Made by a program: the position numbers and the translations under genes
Notes under the pieces: model-generated
What the model was told of the DNA's origin: nothing
What the model saw: the letters and a program-made list of their open reading frames with translations, nothing else
Database searches by the model: none
Shown: positions 61,253 to 64,000 of the stretch, in pieces
Layout: each line of letters starts with the position of its first letter
How positions within the stretch are numbered: position 1 is the stretch's first letter
Assembly: GCF_000814325.1 (NCBI RefSeq)
Contig: NZ_JPHF01000010.1
Coordinates: forward strand, 62,001-126,000
DNA: 64,000 bases
Source: Flavihumibacter sp. ZG627
Lineage (GTDB): Bacteria > Bacteroidota > Bacteroidia > Chitinophagales > Chitinophagaceae
Reading direction: 5' to 3'

Positions 61253-62755
61253 ATGGCAACAAGAAAGAGCACCACCCGTAAGATAGATTTATCCCATAAA
61301 TTTTTTGGAGAAGGCCTCACCTTCGATGATGTGTTACTGGTTCCTGCATTTTCGCAGGTGTTACCCCGTGAAGTAAATATCCAAAGCCGACTTACAAAAA
61401 CCATAAGTCTTAACATCCCGATGTTAAGTGCAGCCATGGATACCGTTACCGAAGCCAACCTGGCAATTGCCCTGGCCCGCGAAGGCGGTATTGGAATGTT
61501 GCATAAAAACATGAGCATTGAAAGGCAGGCGGAGCAGGTTCGTAAGGTAAAACGCAGTGAGAGCGGAATGATCCTCGACCCCGTTACATTACTTGCCGAA
61601 TCAACCATTGGCGATGCCCTTCGCCTTATGAAAGAGAACAAGATCGGTGGTATACCCATAGTAGATAAGAACAATAAACTGGTTGGTATCCTCACCAACC
61701 GTGATCTCCGTTTTGAGAATACCAAATCGAAGAAGGTAAGTGAAGTGATGACCAGCGAAAAGCTGATAACCGCTCCCGAAGGCACTACAATGAAGAAGGC
61801 AGAGAAAATTCTGCAACAATATAAGATCGAAAAACTTCCGGTGGTACGAAAGGATGGTACACTCGCCGGACTCATCACCTATCGTGATATTCTTCAACTC
61901 ACCAGTTTTCCGAATGCCAATAAAGATGAATTCGGCAGGTTACTTGCCGGAGCTGCTATTGGTATAACAAAAGACATGCTTGATCGTGTTGCTGCCCTTC
62001 AACATGTTGGTGTAGATATCGTAACACTCGACAGCGCGCATGGTCATTCAAAGGGCGTGATGGAAGCAGTGAAGAATGTAAAAAAGAATTTTAAGGGTCT
62101 CCAGGTTATAGCAGGAAACGTGGGTACCGCTGATGGTGCAAGAGCGTTGGTAGAAGCTGGGGCTGACTGTGTTAAGATCGGGATTGGACCAGGTTCTATT
62201 TGTACAACACGTATTGTGGCTGGCGCCGGCGTTCCCCAGCTCACGGCTATCATGGAAGCCTATAGTGCACTCAAGCCATTGGGTATTCCCATAATTGCGG
62301 ATGGCGGTATACGTTATACCGGTGACATGGTTAAAGCACTTGCCGCAGGGGCCGATTGTGTAATGATGGGAAGCGTATTCGCAGGCGTGGAAGAGAGTCC
62401 GGGTGATACCATTATTTATGAAGGCCGCAAGTTCAAGGAATACCGTGGAATGGGATCGATAGGTGCCATGTCGCAGGGATCAAGCGACCGTTATTTCCAG
62501 GATGTGGAAGATGATATCAAAAAGCTGGTACCGGAAGGTATTGAGGGAAGGGTTGCTTTCAAGGGCAACCTTCGCGAGGTAGTAGCGCAGTTTGTTGGTG
62601 GACTCAGGGCTGGAATGGGCTATTGCGGAGCAAAAGATATTGAAACACTCAAAGCTGAGGCGAAGTTTACCAAGATCACCAATGCGGGAATGAAAGAAAG
62701 CCATGCGCATGATGTAGATATTACGAAGGAGGCGCCGAACTATACGAGGAAATGA
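61253..62755 (+). CDS. guaB: Inosine-5'-monophosphate dehydrogenase
   Basis: This 500-residue enzyme has the N-terminal [21 protein letters not shown], two CBS motifs in the insert (about 100-220), [14 protein letters not shown] (about 264-277), the active-site loop [22 protein letters not shown] with the catalytic Cys in SICTT (about 320-324), and [25 protein letters not shown]. It converts IMP to XMP in GMP synthesis. Start chosen from promoter position. Confidence 0.97.
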   Translation: MATRKSTTRKIDLSHKFFGEGLTFDDVLLVPAFSQVLPREVNIQSRLTKTISLNIPMLSAAMDTVTEANLAIALAREGGIGMLHKNMSIERQAEQVRKVKRSESGMILDPVTLLAESTIGDALRLMKENKIGGIPIVDKNNKLVGILTNRDLRFENTKSKKVSEVMTSEKLITAPEGTTMKKAEKILQQYKIEKLPVVRKDGTLAGLITYRDILQLTSFPNANKDEFGRLLAGAAIGITKDMLDRVAALQHVGVDIVTLDSAHGHSKGVMEAVKNVKKNFKGLQVIAGNVGTADGARALVEAGADCVKIGIGPGSICTTRIVAGAGVPQLTAIMEAYSALKPLGIPIIADGGIRYTGDMVKALAAGADCVMMGSVFAGVEESPGDTIIYEGRKFKEYRGMGSIGAMSQGSSDRYFQDVEDDIKKLVPEGIEGRVAFKGNLREVVAQFVGGLRAGMGYCGAKDIETLKAEAKFTKITNAGMKESHAHDVDITKEAPNYTRK

Positions 62756-62757
62756 TT

Positions 62758-62836
62758 TGGAGGGATGGAGGGATGGAGGGATGGAGGGATGGAGGGAATT
62801 GGAGAGATGGAGGGATGGAGAGAGATTTGGAGAAAT
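62758..62836 (+). repeat. Purine-rich 8-bp tandem repeat (TGGAGGGA)
   Basis: The unit TGGAGGGA is repeated four to five times and then decays (GGAGAGA, TGGAGAGA) between the guaB stop and lnt. The strand is almost entirely purine (G/A) apart from the T. Confidence 0.85.
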
Positions 62837-62897
62837 GAACAGATGGGTTATTTTTGAGAACCTTTCCGTACATTTCTCCAATTCATTTTAATAGATC

Positions 62898-64000
62898 TTG
62901 AAAAAAATACATCCCCTCATTTTATCATTGGCATCCGGAATATTACTGGCTGCAGCATGGCCTCCCCTACCAACTACTTTTTTAATTTTCATTGCGTTCA
63001 TACCCCTGTTCATGCTGGCTGATCAACAGCCACGAAAATGGGCTTTTGTTGGTTGGTGTGCATTATCAATGATGACCTGGAATGCACTCACCACCTGGTG
63101 GATCTGGAATTCTACCGGTCCGGGTTCTATAGCTGCCATTATTGTGAATACGGTACTCATGAGTATTCCATGGCTGGCATTTTACTGGGCAGATAAAAGA
63201 TTTGGTAGCCGCTACGGCCACTGGGCTTTTATAGCCTGTTGGATGACCTTTGAATACGTACACCTGAACTGGGATCTTAGCTGGCCCTGGCTCACACTGG
63301 GTAATGTATTTGCTGCCCAACCCTCCTGGATCCAATGGTATGAATTCACCGGAACCAGCGGTGGCTCACTCTGGATATTATCGTTAAATGTGCTTTTGTT
63401 TAAGCAGCTATACAGAACCGGTAGTCTGCAAATAATTAATCGCCGGGCAATTTCTATTACGCTGTTGGCGGGCATAGGTTTACCCATACTCATTTCGGTG
63501 CTGGTGAGCACATCCAGTCAAAAAAAGGATGCAAGGCTGGCTGATGATGCACGTAAACATAATGAACCCCTCCATAATGTTGTAGTGGTTCAACCGAATA
63601 TCGATCCCTATAAAAAATTTACGGCAGGCACGCAGGACGAACAACTGGCCACACTCCTGCAACTTTCAGCTTCACAAATTGACAGTAATACCCGGTTACT
63701 TGTCTGGCCCGAAACCGCCATCAACCTGCCCAATGGAATTGAAGAAGATAGTATCCGAAACAATTATTTACTGAAACCACTATGGGATTTCCTGGGAAAA
63801 AATCCAAAGCTTGTTTTATTAAGCGGATTGGAAGGATATAAGATTTATCGAAGCGGAGAGCAATCAAAATATTCAAGGCATATCCGCGATACCGAACTAT
63901 GGTATGATTCCTACAATAGCGCCATGCTGCTCGACTCATCCGGCATTCTATCCCGATACCATAAATCAAAACTGGTACCTGGTGTTGAACTGCTTCCCCC
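62898..64000 (+). CDS. lnt: Apolipoprotein N-acyltransferase (C-terminus cut by window edge)
   Basis: The frame from 62898 is open to the window end. It starts at a TTG directly after an in-frame stop (LKKIHPLILSLASGILLAAAWPP). It has TM segments in the N-terminal ~190 residues, WPWLTLGNVFAAQPSWIQWYEFTGTSGGSLWI (about 130-162), and the start of the nitrilase-like domain with the catalytic Glu in WPETAI (about 270-275). HKSKLVPGVELLP near the edge holds the catalytic Lys; the Cys lies beyond the window. Lnt adds the third acyl chain to lipoproteins. Confidence 0.9.
   Translation, partial: MKKIHPLILSLASGILLAAAWPPLPTTFLIFIAFIPLFMLADQQPRKWAFVGWCALSMMTWNALTTWWIWNSTGPGSIAAIIVNTVLMSIPWLAFYWADKRFGSRYGHWAFIACWMTFEYVHLNWDLSWPWLTLGNVFAAQPSWIQWYEFTGTSGGSLWILSLNVLLFKQLYRTGSLQIINRRAISITLLAGIGLPILISVLVSTSSQKKDARLADDARKHNEPLHNVVVVQPNIDPYKKFTAGTQDEQLATLLQLSASQIDSNTRLLVWPETAINLPNGIEEDSIRNNYLLKPLWDFLGKNPKLVLLSGLEGYKIYRSGEQSKYSRHIRDTELWYDSYNSAMLLDSSGILSRYHKSKLVPGVELLP

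Noticed and set aside
61162-61878. Open frame of 238 codons antisense to guaB
   Set aside because: A shadow of a highly conserved gene, rich in Ser/Arg/Leu as expected from the opposite frame.
62758-62836. Possible CRISPR-like array
   Set aside because: The units are 8 bp with no spacers. It is a simple tandem repeat; no CRISPR array or cas gene was seen anywhere in the window.

Overview
The window reads as a chromosomal stretch of a Bacteroidota bacterium, most likely Chitinophagales/Chitinophagaceae. The evidence is a SusC/SusD pair, two DUF1573 genes, fused alpha-beta E1 ketoacid dehydrogenases, a CTC-type L25 protein, many Sec/lipoprotein signals, almost no Shine-Dalgarno sites, and repeated promoters of the Bacteroidota type (-33 TTTG, -7 TAnnTTTG). 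Both ends are cut inside genes: accC on the left and lnt on the right.

Layout. 1-2000: accC (partial), accB and efp on the minus strand. 2045-4180: a BlaI/BlaR1-type regulator pair with two palindromic operators laid over its own promoter. 4250-13700: a thioredoxin-like protein, malate dehydrogenase, a secreted octapeptide-repeat protein, then a minus-strand run (GT9 glycosyltransferase, MFS, DedA, dicarboxylate symporter), followed by an amino-acid permease and a YebC-family regulator. 13800-21750: a secreted duplicated-domain protein, a DCC-family protein, a TRIC-type channel, a branched-chain E1 fusion, two DUF1573 proteins, PPK2 and an aminotransferase. 21800-24100: tRNA-Met(CAT), a decayed cupin gene and zwf. 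24060-27420: a Crp/Fnr regulator, a methyltransferase with an FNR-like box in front, a small unknown protein and a SulP transporter. 27500-31630: an error-prone DnaE2/DinB cassette.

31620-40460 is the most interesting part, a nitrous-oxide reduction locus. On one side are a 12-TM protein with conserved histidines and a Crp/Fnr regulator (minus strand). Divergent from them runs cytochrome c - nosZ (Sec-type, clade II) - membrane protein - nosL - nosD - nosF - nosY - group III truncated haemoglobin. FNR-like boxes lie upstream. A strong terminator sits just after nosZ. The membrane protein and nosL form one reading frame broken by a single TAA, which strands the NosL CxxCxM motif without a signal peptide.

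40460-51450: fasciclin lipoprotein, a transposase-derived HTH protein that has lost its catalytic residues, a second E1 fusion, a FAH-family hydrolase, pth, rplY, prs, radC, a DUF3467 protein and two outer-membrane-type proteins. 51590-56260: SusD and SusC. 56480-64000: folD, queE, an OmpA/PD40/TPR protein, dprA, guaB and partial lnt.

A recurring theme is very short leaders. At least seven genes have their start codon only 3-4 nt behind the -7 element, which predicts leaderless or near-leaderless mRNAs.
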